DNA of 64,000 nucleotides from Gemmiger sp. An120 (GTDB taxonomy: Bacteria > Bacillota > Clostridia > Oscillospirales > Ruminococcaceae). A program made the position numbers and the translations under genes. Position 1 is the stretch's first letter. Each line of letters opens with the position of its first letter. Positions 17,003-26,025 of the stretch are shown here, in pieces. The notes beneath the pieces are model-generated. The model was given only the letters and a program-made list of their open reading frames with translations. It did no database searches and was not told the origin of the DNA. Where the stretch lies: positions 124,001 to 188,000 of the forward strand of contig NZ_NFLN01000001.1 of NCBI RefSeq assembly GCF_002160955.1. Direction: 5' to 3'.

Positions 17003-17489
17003 GTTAGGCAGCTTGGCAAAAAATTTGGGGGATAAAACCAACGAAGCGATTGCGATGAGCAAGTTGAACGGAAAAATTACATCGGAAAAGGCTCTTGCGG
17101 AAACAGAGCTGAGAAAAATCGGTGAGTATTATTATGGCCAATTTCTTTCCGGCGGCCAGATAGAGCCAGAGATACTGGAGGCCTGTCAGTCGGCCAAAGC
17201 CCATTACGATGAGGCTGCACATGCACAGTTGGAGATTGACCGAATCCGCGCGGCGGAAGCAGCGCAGGCTGTCACGACGGCCTCGGCAGGTCCTGTTTGC
17301 CCATCCTGCGGGACAGAGAACACAGCGGGAACAAAATTTTGCCGGCAATGTGGAACAAAACTGGTGGCAGAGTCCCCTGCTGTATGCCCACAATGCGGGG
17401 CGGCTGCGGAACCGGGAGTGAAATTCTGCCCGGAATGCGGCACGGCTCTTTCTCAGCCGGAACAAGCCCCTCGGCCAGATGAACAATGA
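16986..17489 (+). CDS. Zinc-ribbon protein with non-standard start
   Basis: The frame reads AFLDKLGSLAKNLGDKTNEA, then a helical region, then two zinc ribbons (CPSCGTENTAGTKFCRQCG and CPQCGAAAEPGVKFCPECG) ending in SQPEQAPRPDEQ. Related proteins begin MAFLDKLGSLAKN, and the matching first codon here is ACG at 16986, seven bases after GAGGAG. Either ACG or ATT (16980) starts it, or the TTG at 17013 is used and the conserved opening is lost. It overlaps the previous stop. The Zn knuckles suggest a cytoplasmic adaptor for the membrane TPR protein that follows. Confidence 0.75.
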   Translation, partial: TAFLDKLGSLAKNLGDKTNEAIAMSKLNGKITSEKALAETELRKIGEYYYGQFLSGGQIEPEILEACQSAKAHYDEAAHAQLEIDRIRAAEAAQAVTTASAGPVCPSCGTENTAGTKFCRQCGTKLVAESPAVCPQCGAAAEPGVKFCPECGTALSQPEQAPRPDEQ

Positions 17490-17513
17490 CTCCACTGAAA
17501 GGAGGCTTTTGCC

Positions 17514-19994
17514 TTGAAAGAAGAAAAACAACGACTGATGCGAACGTTGGCTGACGCATATCAAAGCGGCTGGGCAAAATGGCTGTTCGGCGGGCTTTGC
17601 TGCCAGCTTTTGCTTCCCTTTCTTTTGAAAACAGCCTTGCTCTACATAGAAAAACATTCGCTGGATGTGTTGACCCTGTTCCTTGCGGATTCTGCCGGGA
17701 TATTGGGCGGCGCGGCCTTTGTGTTGGCTGCAGCCCGGTCAGCCCGGCCTGATAAGAGGTTCCCTTTCCGGCTATTGTTCAGCGGGATTCTTCCTCTGCT
17801 CGCCGTATTTTACGGCCGGGAATTGCTGCTGTCGCTGCTCCAAACCTACCTTGCGCCGATGTTCCAAAACCTTTGGAGCGTCTGGATTCCCGCTGTTTTG
17901 ATCAATGCGACCGCTTCTGTATTGACGTCTATGCTTCTTTTTCATGTGGTGGAAACGGTTACAGGTGAAAAGAGAGCGAAAGGTGTGTCTGTTTCAGCCA
18001 TCTTCTCCGCAGTGATCATGGTCGGGCTGTTCATGGGTTCTGCGATGCTGAGCTCAGCGGTCGCTCTGCTCCAGCCAGCGGGCGACAGCGTATTCGCCGC
18101 CGGGCTGGCCAGGCTGGTCTCGGCCATTGTCCAATGGGCTGTGCTGACCGGGATCCTCGCCGCCGCTTCCAGACGGCCCCTGGCCACTGGTTTGCCAACT
18201 GAAATGCCCAGCGCGCAGAAGCCTTCCGGAGAAGACGACGCATCCGCAGCCCCGCCTCCCAAATCGCCGGTATGGAAAAGCGGCTGGTTTCGCCCGGCCC
18301 TCTCCTGCCTTGTTCTGGCGCTCACACTGCTGTGGGGAGCCCTTCCTACCACCACGGAGGCCGGGTCTACCGGCTTCCTGGCCAGCATGGAGCAGCAGCT
18401 CTCCGCCGCACAGTCCTATCTTTCGGCAGGGGATTATCTCTCTGCCCGAAAGGAGTATGTAGATTATCTGGAAACGCTGGACGCGCTGGAGCAGTATGCG
18501 GAAGGAGGACACTTTGGTTCTCTCCATGCCAGTGCACACACCCGCAACGAGACCCTAGCGCAGCTGGTCAATATAACTGCCGGAGCGAATGAACTTACTT
18601 TGCTGGAGGAACAGTACCGGCAGGGAAAGATCACATCGGCCCTGTGCTTCCGGCTGCTGGAGGCATATCGGCAGGCCGAAGAGCTGTCCGATGCGCAAAA
18701 AGAACTCCAGCAGGATGCTGTGGTGCAGCTGGCGGCGGCCCAGATTTACAGCGGCGCCGCACAAGAGGAAACAGGACTCTCCCCCAGCGCCGTGGAACGG
18801 CTTCTGGCCGGCCGGGCGCAGGTGGAGGTGCAGTATAATTGCGCGGACCTGATCTCCTGGGCTCAGGCGGGAGATAGCGTCGGAGAAAGCGGAGTGGACA
18901 ACGATATCATGCATCGGACTATGGGGCTGGCAGAGGATTTCCCGGAAGAGATCGCCTACCAGTACCTGGTCCTTTACATGCTGGACGGGTATCCGGTTGT
19001 CCCGGGATCCTCGCAATCCTCTGAGATCCTCGCCTGTGTCGACCGATACGATACCCTCTACCGGGAGGAGCTTATGGCTGAGGACAGTGAGGATGAGCGT
19101 TTGGCCCACATGAAGAAGCTTACCGGTATCTATCTGAAGCTGGGGGACACCGCAAAGGGGGCCGCCTACGCTCAGCGGGCCGCAGAGGAAACAGGTGACC
19201 CCTTCCTTACCGAACAGGCTATGTACGGCTATTTTATGCTGGCCCAGGGAGAGGAGTGCCTGGAGCTGGCAGAGGCGGCATTGAAGGAGGATCCTGACAG
19301 CTTTATAGCCCTCAGCTATGCCGGCAGGGCCGCCATGCTGCTGGACGACTACCCGGCGGTGGCGGACTATGGAGTACGCCTGTCGGATATCGCCAAAGAG
19401 AGCGATGACCCTTACGCCGATTATATGCTCTATCAGTTCGTCAGCTACCTCACGGTGGAGGACAGTTGGTATGCAATGAGCGACAGGTTCCCCGGCGCCG
19501 CCTGTTACCACGAGCTGCCGGAGGAGCAGCTGAAGCAGATCCAGGAGAACGAATACCTCAACGCCTATATCCAGGCCTTCGCCGCATCCACAGACAATAC
19601 GGTGGTGGATCTGGGTTATTATCGATGGGAGGATCCCGAGGGAGAAAGGGCGCTGGAGCTGGCGGACGCCCTCATCTCCATGAAGGAGGAAGCCGGCTTC
19701 CCCCACTATATCCGGGGGATGGTTCTCAATGGAGTGGACCGGTATGAAGAGGCAATCCGGGAATACACTGCGGCTTTGGCTCAGCAACCAGACGAACATT
19801 ACATCTGGTACGCCCTGGGCGCCTGTTATGAGGAACTGGGAGATCTGCAAAACGCCCAGCAGGCGTTCCAGATCAGTCTGGACATCATGCCGAAAATCGG
19901 CAGCAGCCATACCGGAGATTGGACCGGGGTGTCCGTTCACGCGGGTTTTGCGCTGGAACGGGTCCGAGGACAGCTTGCGCAGGGAGGGAACTGA
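17514..19994 (+). CDS. Large membrane protein with TPR repeats
   Basis: This 826-residue protein begins at TTG 17514 with GGAGG eight bases upstream. About six membrane helices lie in residues 20-225, followed by a Pro/Ser linker (EDDASAAPPPKSPVWKSG) and a further helix at about 262-280. The remainder is helical with tetratricopeptide-type units (YLSAGDYLSARKEYVDYLE; YEEAIREYTAALAQQPDEHY; YEELGDLQNAQQAFQIS). The TPR part probably lies outside the cell as a protein-binding scaffold. It is the largest member of the cluster. The GC content is higher than that of the regulator genes. Confidence 0.75.
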   Translation: MKEEKQRLMRTLADAYQSGWAKWLFGGLCCQLLLPFLLKTALLYIEKHSLDVLTLFLADSAGILGGAAFVLAAARSARPDKRFPFRLLFSGILPLLAVFYGRELLLSLLQTYLAPMFQNLWSVWIPAVLINATASVLTSMLLFHVVETVTGEKRAKGVSVSAIFSAVIMVGLFMGSAMLSSAVALLQPAGDSVFAAGLARLVSAIVQWAVLTGILAAASRRPLATGLPTEMPSAQKPSGEDDASAAPPPKSPVWKSGWFRPALSCLVLALTLLWGALPTTTEAGSTGFLASMEQQLSAAQSYLSAGDYLSARKEYVDYLETLDALEQYAEGGHFGSLHASAHTRNETLAQLVNITAGANELTLLEEQYRQGKITSALCFRLLEAYRQAEELSDAQKELQQDAVVQLAAAQIYSGAAQEETGLSPSAVERLLAGRAQVEVQYNCADLISWAQAGDSVGESGVDNDIMHRTMGLAEDFPEEIAYQYLVLYMLDGYPVVPGSSQSSEILACVDRYDTLYREELMAEDSEDERLAHMKKLTGIYLKLGDTAKGAAYAQRAAEETGDPFLTEQAMYGYFMLAQGEECLELAEAALKEDPDSFIALSYAGRAAMLLDDYPAVADYGVRLSDIAKESDDPYADYMLYQFVSYLTVEDSWYAMSDRFPGAACYHELPEEQLKQIQENEYLNAYIQAFAASTDNTVVDLGYYRWEDPEGERALELADALISMKEEAGFPHYIRGMVLNGVDRYEEAIREYTAALAQQPDEHYIWYALGACYEELGDLQNAQQAFQISLDIMPKIGSSHTGDWTGVSVHAGFALERVRGQLAQGGN

Positions 19995-19995
19995 A

Positions 19996-20874
19996 ATGAT
20001 GATGACCATATCGATCCTTGTGTTTATTCTGTTTCTGTGCTGCACTGTTTTCCTGAAGGGAAGTCTGCTGGGGGGGATCCTCGGCATGGCCCTGGCGGCT
20101 GGGGCCGCGGCCCTGGCAGTGCTGCGGCGCAGGTATCCCCAGAAAAAGCTGGCGACGGCAGGATGCGTACTGTTGATTGCAGTTGCGGCCGGAACGGGAC
20201 TTCTTTTTCCAGCGTCCGGACTGTCCGAAGAAAGCCCAGCTGAGAACCCGCTGATTGCACAACTGACGGAGGCGGCGCTCTCAGGTGATCTGATTGAAGG
20301 CGATCGACTGGCGGCGGAATACACTGCCGGACGTGAAAAGGATATTGCGGAAAACGGCGCGCCGGAGTTCCTCCCGGCGGACGACACGGTACATCTGCTC
20401 CTGGCCCAGTGTTGCCTCGTGGCTGGAGATCCGGCCGGGGCAGAGGCAGCTCTGAAGAAAGTGGCCGACAAAGGAAGCCAGGAGTATTTCCTCCAGTACG
20501 GCGAGCTGTGCCGCCAAATGGGAAGCGATGTAGGCTTCCGAAACAACTGGCTGGATGCCGTGTACGCCTATCCCCAGTGGGAGACCGCCAACCTGATGCG
20601 AGGGATTAGCATACTGGACGAAGTGACTGCACGCGATATGGATTATGTCCTGCCTACCATCTTTTTCTTCCTCGGCCGGGCCTACGAACTGAACCCCGAG
20701 AATCCCTACACCAACTGTTATCTGGGGGTGGCCAACTGCATCCGGGGGAACTACCCCCTGGCCCTGACCTATCTGGATCAGGCGACGGAACTGGACGACG
20801 GAAAGGACCAGGCGCTCTCCCAGACCATAGCGGAATACACGGAATTTACGAAAAAGGAGGGAAAACTGCAATGA
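19996..20874 (+). CDS. Membrane protein with TPR-like domain
   Basis: This 292-residue protein starts MMMTISILVFILFLCCTVFL, with two to three N-terminal membrane helices (to about residue 75), then a helical repeat region (LLAQCCLVAGDPAGAEAALKK; YPLALTYLDQATELDDGKDQ). It looks like a smaller version of the preceding 826-residue protein. GGGAGGG lies before the ATG. Its TGA overlaps the ATG of the next gene (ATGA), so the two are translated in sequence. Likely an extracytoplasmic scaffold; no partner can be named. Confidence 0.75.
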   Translation: MMMTISILVFILFLCCTVFLKGSLLGGILGMALAAGAAALAVLRRRYPQKKLATAGCVLLIAVAAGTGLLFPASGLSEESPAENPLIAQLTEAALSGDLIEGDRLAAEYTAGREKDIAENGAPEFLPADDTVHLLLAQCCLVAGDPAGAEAALKKVADKGSQEYFLQYGELCRQMGSDVGFRNNWLDAVYAYPQWETANLMRGISILDEVTARDMDYVLPTIFFFLGRAYELNPENPYTNCYLGVANCIRGNYPLALTYLDQATELDDGKDQALSQTIAEYTEFTKKEGKLQ

Positions 20875-22223
20875 GAAGAAAATGGATGCCTTTTGCCCTG
20901 GCGGCGATCATCGCGGCGTCGGCCGCCATAACGCCGGTCTACGCCGACGACCCGCCCTCCGGGTCGCTGCCCAGCAGTTTTGAGGGCTACCGGCCCTCCG
21001 GCTCCGACGCCGCCGGAGGCGTTTATCTCATGCTAACCGAGGAGACGATCCAGAACTGGACCAGACCCCGGGGGGAAAGTCCAAGCCAGACCCCCAGCTC
21101 TGCCGCTGTCCGGCGGGGGGCCAAGCGATTCCAGAATGGGGTGGAAAAGATTTCCACCCTGACCGAAGCGGTGGAGGATATGACCCCGGGCAGCAGCCCC
21201 TACGCCAATATTTCCCCCGGGATGGAATTTATCGATAATATCCTAACCGGAATCGGCGCCACATCGGAGATGGTCAAGCATCCCGGCGCAGAGCGGATCG
21301 GTACCGCCGCAGAGGTGACCCAGGGGGTGATCCAGTCCCAGCCGGTGGTGGACTATATTGCCGAGAACAAGCATCCCATTATTGATTTCATGGATCAGAT
21401 GACCATCGACATGAACTGGGGGATCACCGAGTTGTTCGGCGGGGACGGGGACGCCTATATCCGGAACATCCGCGATAACGGGTATGAGTCCCTTGCGGGG
21501 GATTTCAACGCCTTCGATGATGTCCAAGGCCAGAACTGGCAGGACTGGAGGATCGCCCAGCTGTACCAGCGGTACGCCGAGCTGATCGCCGCGGGCAAGG
21601 AAGCCGAGGCTCAGGCCCTTCTGGACCGGCTCAACTCCATGAATCAGGATCCCTCCTCCATGACCCCCAGGGGAGTGGAGGTCAAAAAGCCCAACATCTA
21701 CCTGTACCCCGAAACGAAGACGGAGATCACCGTCACCTTTGACCGGCCGGAGCTTCTGACCGTGTCCGACCCGCTGTATGGGGACGGATGGACAGTTACC
21801 GCCCATCCGGACGGCACGTTGGAGGATGCAGGCGGCAAATATGGCTTCCTGTTCTACGAAAGCCTGGCAGATCCCTCCATTTTCCGCCTGGACGAGGGCT
21901 TTGTGGTGAAGGCGGAGCAGCGGGAGCAGACCTACCGCCGGGTGCTGGAGGCTTATGGCTTCAACGAGCAGGAAATTCTGGACTTTATCGAATACTGGAC
22001 GGATTACCTGGAGCCCGGCGTAGATTATGTGATGTATCCGCTGCTCACCGAAGGGGTGGATGCGGAAATGCCGGTCCGCTTCTCGGTCCAGCCGGACAAC
22101 ATATTCCGCCTGTGGTTTGGCTTTGTCCGGTACGAGGGCGGCGCGGTTCCCGAGCCGGAAATCGTTCCCATGGACCGTAGCGGCTTTGAGGCGGTCGAGT
22201 GGGGCGGCGCAGTACTGAACTGA
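20871..22223 (+). CDS. Secreted protein with C-terminal KPNIYLYPE-type domain
   Basis: This 450-residue protein has a signal peptide (RRKWMPFALAAIIAASAA, likely cut after VYA). A central helical region follows, then a C-terminal domain starting KPNIYLYPETKTEITVTFDR and continuing with DGWTVTAHPDGTL and YGFLFYES. I have seen this domain in large Firmicutes surface proteins, where its role is unknown. It has no membrane anchor of its own, so it is secreted or held by the TPR proteins. The terminator at 22238-22268 follows. Confidence 0.75.
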   Translation: MRRKWMPFALAAIIAASAAITPVYADDPPSGSLPSSFEGYRPSGSDAAGGVYLMLTEETIQNWTRPRGESPSQTPSSAAVRRGAKRFQNGVEKISTLTEAVEDMTPGSSPYANISPGMEFIDNILTGIGATSEMVKHPGAERIGTAAEVTQGVIQSQPVVDYIAENKHPIIDFMDQMTIDMNWGITELFGGDGDAYIRNIRDNGYESLAGDFNAFDDVQGQNWQDWRIAQLYQRYAELIAAGKEAEAQALLDRLNSMNQDPSSMTPRGVEVKKPNIYLYPETKTEITVTFDRPELLTVSDPLYGDGWTVTAHPDGTLEDAGGKYGFLFYESLADPSIFRLDEGFVVKAEQREQTYRRVLEAYGFNEQEILDFIEYWTDYLEPGVDYVMYPLLTEGVDAEMPVRFSVQPDNIFRLWFGFVRYEGGAVPEPEIVPMDRSGFEAVEWGGAVLN

Positions 22224-22237
22224 GAGCAGGAAACAAG

Positions 22238-22268
22238 AGGCGCGGGGAGACAGCTTCTTCCCGCGCCT
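22238..22268 (+). terminator. Terminator within envelope cluster
   Basis: The stem AGGCGCGGG / CCCGCGCCT has a 13-base loop but only a weak T-run. It would lower expression of the three following genes relative to the first six. Confidence 0.65.
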
Positions 22269-22297
22269 TACAGTAAAAAAGGAGGATCTAGTGTGCC

Positions 22298-23407
22298 ATG
22301 GAGATTCGGGCTACATGGAAAAAGCGGATATGGGGAATGGCACTGGCGCTTTGCATCACGCTCCCAGCGCTTGCCCAGCCTGCTTTGGCTGCGGAAGAAT
22401 ATATACCCGGCAATCCCCGCTGGTCAGGCTACAAAAATCAAGTGCAGTGGGATAAGCCGGAAAACGCCGGTTCCAGCGACAGTTTCGAGTACGAGGCTCA
22501 TCTGCTTCTCGAAGGCGAGGTGTTGGAAAACCAGACGTCGGAGATCCAGCCCTATGTCTTTTTCTCATCCGATACCGTGACCCTGCCGCAGGAGGAATAC
22601 ACCATCCGGGTGCGTGCCCGGTGGATTATGATCGTCGGGGATCCGGACGGCCAATATATGGTAGCCGATGTTGGGGACTGGGGGCCCTGGGCCTCCAGCG
22701 GCCCGGAAGCAGACGGGCCGGCCCCTGCTGCGGCTGGCTCCGGGAAGGTGGAACTCACCTTTCCGGATAACGGCGTGTCCGTCTCCCTCCAAGCGGATTT
22801 ATCGGAGGATGCAGAGCTCTATGCCGATACAATGGCGGCGGAAAGCCTGCTCTGCGCCGATCCCGGACTGGAAGCCCAGCTGCCAGGGCTTTTATCGGTC
22901 TATGAGATTTCGATCCGGCAAAGCGGCAGACGGCTGGAGCTGGGGGACATTCCGATAGAGATCCGCATCCCCTTAAATGATCATCTGAAAAGCCAAAGCC
23001 ATCATCAGGCGGTTTATCTCGGTGAGGAGCCGGAGCCTCTTGAAACCGTTTCCGAGGGCGACGCTTTGATTTTTGAAGCCCCTTCCCCGGGGCGGATCGC
23101 TATCCTCGGATCCGACAAGCCCTTTGTGCCGGTAGCCGCTTCCTCGGATAGCCCACAGTCTGAAGCGTCTGGAACTGCTTCCATGGAAAGCAAAACCCCG
23201 GAAACCTCCGCTCAGGCGTCCGATGGCAACGGCTCTGAAGAACCAGTCTCACCGGACAGTCCGCAGGCAGAGGAACCCGAACCGGAAAAGGATGACGGCG
23301 AAACTTCCTATATGGCGGTTGGGCTGATCGTTGCCGCAGCAGTTGCAGCAGGGGTTACGGCTTTTATCCTCCTTGCACGCAGAAAAAAAGCATCATCTCA
23401 TAAATAG
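22298..23407 (+). CDS. Secreted surface protein with C-terminal membrane anchor
   Basis: This 369-residue protein has a signal peptide (about 1-32, cut after ALA), a folded region to about residue 275, a Ser/Glu/Pro-rich low-complexity stalk (about 280-335), a membrane helix (VGLIVAAAVAAGVTAFILL) and a basic tail RRKKASSHK. The stalk-helix-basic end resembles a cell-surface display anchor without an LPXTG motif. Start ATG 22298 has GGAGG 12 bases upstream, a long spacer that may lower translation. Its neighbour at 23504 has the same architecture. Confidence 0.75.
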   Translation: MEIRATWKKRIWGMALALCITLPALAQPALAAEEYIPGNPRWSGYKNQVQWDKPENAGSSDSFEYEAHLLLEGEVLENQTSEIQPYVFFSSDTVTLPQEEYTIRVRARWIMIVGDPDGQYMVADVGDWGPWASSGPEADGPAPAAAGSGKVELTFPDNGVSVSLQADLSEDAELYADTMAAESLLCADPGLEAQLPGLLSVYEISIRQSGRRLELGDIPIEIRIPLNDHLKSQSHHQAVYLGEEPEPLETVSEGDALIFEAPSPGRIAILGSDKPFVPVAASSDSPQSEASGTASMESKTPETSAQASDGNGSEEPVSPDSPQAEEPEPEKDDGETSYMAVGLIVAAAVAAGVTAFILLARRKKASSHK

Positions 23408-23503
23408 GATGAGACTATCAGAACCATACAAACATCGGGATACCATGCCATTGTATCCTGTCCAGCTTTATCCCCGGCAAAGCCGGAAAAAGGAGGAGAG
23501 CTC

Positions 23504-24925
23504 ATGAAGAGACTGATTGCAGTGTTGCTGACCATTTGCATCGCTGCTGGATTGCCCGTAGCGGCATTCGCGGAAAACGGACCGTCTTCCGGAGAATGGA
23601 GCAGCGCCTGGATTCAACTGATTCAAGGAGAAGAAGCGCAGCTTCTATTCAGCAGCAGCGAGCCGGCTGTCGAAGTAGCGGGAGCGGCCTATGATCGTGA
23701 GACCAACACCATCACGCTGACCAACTACAATCACCCGAACACCAGTTTGAACACCAATGAAATGGGAGATGATTTGAAGCTGAAGTTAGTTGGGGAAAAC
23801 CATATTTCCGCTCTTGTTGTGTGGGGATTCGGATGGGGTGGAAGCTTGGAAATCATCGGGGACGGTTCGCTGATTATCAATGAGACCAAGAAATCCCCCA
23901 TTGCGATACGGTTTATGGCAGAAGGGACGAAAGGCGTTCTCAAAATCGGTCCGGAAGCTACGCTGACAGCATATAGAGGTTCCGACGCCGAATATTATTC
24001 CGCAGCGTTTGTGGGTTCTATTTCCAGCAGTTTTCCCTTGCAGGGCAAGCTGGCAGCAGAACCAATTCTGACAGATGACTCCGGCATGGAAGAAGAGGCC
24101 TGGCTTGGAGAAACAGTCATAAAGGAAAGCGAATACACCGCCGACGTTGAACTTGCTTCCAAAAAAGGCGATAATCGGCTCTATGGTATCCGGGTTCTTG
24201 AGCCTGATGAGGTCATTACCGAAGGGCAGGTGGATATTTTTGAACTGATCCCTGCCGCCGGGCTTCCAAGTGGAAATGAGTATCTCGCTGTCAGCGTCGC
24301 TACCCTCCGTCAAGACAGATGGCCGGAGGAATACACCAAAGACCCTGAAAACAAAATGATGACCCTAAGACAGTCTGAGTTATCCAGCATGGGGGCCATT
24401 GAAAAGGATGGAGAAATATTCTTTTGGGGCACGGACGGTTTGGAAGAAAGCGAAGAGTATCCTAAGGAGTACATGTATTCCGTCTATCGGAGCATCATGG
24501 AAATCCCAATCACAGATGCATGGAGCGGCGAGACGGCACCTGCAAAGCTTGTAGTTCCTGTGGACGGTCTAAGGAACCTCACCACCGATCAAAGCGCGGT
24601 TCCGGAGGATTATCGGCCTGAAATTGAAAAAACAGGTATGTATAGTTATTACTGCACAAATGATGTGATTCAGATATCCCCATCTGGAGATGCCGCCGCC
24701 GTTTCAGCCGGAAGGGAAAATGTAGATCCCGTCGACCCGGCTGACGGGGAATCCATTTCCCCGCCGGCAGATCTGCCGGAAGAGTATGAAAACGGATGGA
24801 CAGTGCTCTCCATTGCCGCCGCCATTTTCTTAGCCGCAGTAGTGACACTGGCTTTTTTCGTTTTGGTTCGCAGGAAAAAGGCTTTAGAAAAAACAGAAGG
24901 AAAGGATGTGGGCCGCGATGAGTGA
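23504..24925 (+). CDS. Secreted surface protein with C-terminal membrane anchor
   Basis: This 473-residue protein has a signal peptide (MKRLIAVLLTICIAAGLPVA, cut after AFA). A beta-rich region (residues 50-150: TITLTNYNHPN, LKLKLVGENHISALVVWG, LEIIGDGSLIIN) resembles the carbohydrate-binding-domain-type repeats of clostridial surface proteins. Near the end come an acidic linker, a membrane helix (LSIAAAIFLAAVVTLAFFVL) and a basic tail. GGAGGAG precedes the ATG. Its stop overlaps the next gene's start by eight bases. Confidence 0.75.
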   Translation: MKRLIAVLLTICIAAGLPVAAFAENGPSSGEWSSAWIQLIQGEEAQLLFSSSEPAVEVAGAAYDRETNTITLTNYNHPNTSLNTNEMGDDLKLKLVGENHISALVVWGFGWGGSLEIIGDGSLIINETKKSPIAIRFMAEGTKGVLKIGPEATLTAYRGSDAEYYSAAFVGSISSSFPLQGKLAAEPILTDDSGMEEEAWLGETVIKESEYTADVELASKKGDNRLYGIRVLEPDEVITEGQVDIFELIPAAGLPSGNEYLAVSVATLRQDRWPEEYTKDPENKMMTLRQSELSSMGAIEKDGEIFFWGTDGLEESEEYPKEYMYSVYRSIMEIPITDAWSGETAPAKLVVPVDGLRNLTTDQSAVPEDYRPEIEKTGMYSYYCTNDVIQISPSGDAAAVSAGRENVDPVDPADGESISPPADLPEEYENGWTVLSIAAAIFLAAVVTLAFFVLVRRKKALEKTEGKDVGRDE

Positions 24926-25832
24926 CTGCAGAAAACCAAAATGGAGTTTATTCATTCCCGTTCTCCTGTGTCTGACCGTCCTGGCTGGGTGTGGAGAGTC
25001 GGCAGAAAAAATAACAGAAAATTCGGATACAGGATCTGTCGTGGAATCCTCGACAGGCTCTCCGAAACTGCAGGCTTCTGACCCGCATGAAGTGCCATCC
25101 TCTGATGCGGAGGAACCGGATGCGCAGGAGGAATGCCAAATCTACACTGCCATCATAAACAGCTCCTATGGGCTGATAGACGCGACTCTGGCCAATCCGG
25201 AGACCATTTCATCGGCCAGGATCGATGTGTTTGATTTAGTTTCTCAAAAGGCTTTCTATGAAGACATCTTTGGTGAAGGCATTTCCAGGGAGGAGATCGA
25301 TACCGGGCATTACAGCGCGATGTATGATAATTTTGTGCCCGATTTCGAAGCATATTGGGCGGCCAACGGCGAGGGGAGCCATCCGGATTTTGAGATCACC
25401 CTGACCATTGAGCGGACCGATGGAGAAACGGAAACCTATGTGGCCGAGCATATGGGCGGAAGCCCCGAGTTTCGCTGCTCCTATGACCCGGATACTGGTA
25501 TGGTGGAAATCCGGTTGTATGAGTTTAAAGGAGAGGACTTCCTCCCCGTGGTGTGCGGTGCGCCGGAAGACGCGGTGGGTAAAACTGTCAGTGTGACGGT
25601 GCTGGCGGATGGTCAGCCCATCCCTCAGGAAAACTACGCAGTTGACGGTGAAACGGAGGAAACCGAGATTTCCTCTTGGGATAATCCGGATGAACGTCAG
25701 ACTATAACGCAATATATCACAGTTGTCACCGCTTTGCTCCCTCCGTCTGTTTATGCTGAAGCCAAGACGAGCGTCGTGCTGGACATGGAGCTCAACGGGC
25801 ACCGGTTTACCTACACAAGCCCAATCGCATAG
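24918..25832 (+). CDS. Lipoprotein, last gene of envelope cluster
   Basis: This 304-residue protein has lipoprotein signal KWSLFIPVLLCLTVLAGCG (lipobox LAGC), an acidic Ser-rich linker (residues 27-72) and a folded C-terminal region of about 230 residues (IYTAIINSSYGLIDATLANPE). The start at ATG 24918 overlaps the stop of the preceding gene; ATG 24906 would sit on top of its ribosome site. With the lipoprotein at 15351 it brackets the cluster. Function unknown. Confidence 0.75.
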   Translation: MSDCRKPKWSLFIPVLLCLTVLAGCGESAEKITENSDTGSVVESSTGSPKLQASDPHEVPSSDAEEPDAQEECQIYTAIINSSYGLIDATLANPETISSARIDVFDLVSQKAFYEDIFGEGISREEIDTGHYSAMYDNFVPDFEAYWAANGEGSHPDFEITLTIERTDGETETYVAEHMGGSPEFRCSYDPDTGMVEIRLYEFKGEDFLPVVCGAPEDAVGKTVSVTVLADGQPIPQENYAVDGETEETEISSWDNPDERQTITQYITVVTALLPPSVYAEAKTSVVLDMELNGHRFTYTSPIA

Positions 25833-25982
25833 ACGGTGACTCTTATCCTTGGAAACGAGGTTTCAAAAAGATTCGGGGCCTGCAAAGGCGTATGCCGGCG
25901 GCATAACTATGATTCAATGAAACCTCTTTGTAAAGACCTGAAAATGTCTTCGCCTCTATCTATGGGCAAAGCCATTCAAAGC

Positions 25983-26018
25983 AGCAGGAGGCCGGTCGGT
26001 ATCGACCAGCCTCCTGCT
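25983..26018. terminator. Terminator between convergent units
   Basis: A long stem (arms about 25983-25998 and 26003-26018, AGCAGGAG / CTCCTGCT at the base) with a four-base loop lies between the rightward envelope cluster and the leftward macro-domain gene and can serve both. Confidence 0.75.
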
Positions 26019-26025
26019 TACTGTG

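Noticed and set aside
18555-20546. 663-codon minus-strand frame
   Set aside because: It is antisense to the two TPR membrane genes, which have ribosome sites, overlaps and clear repeats.
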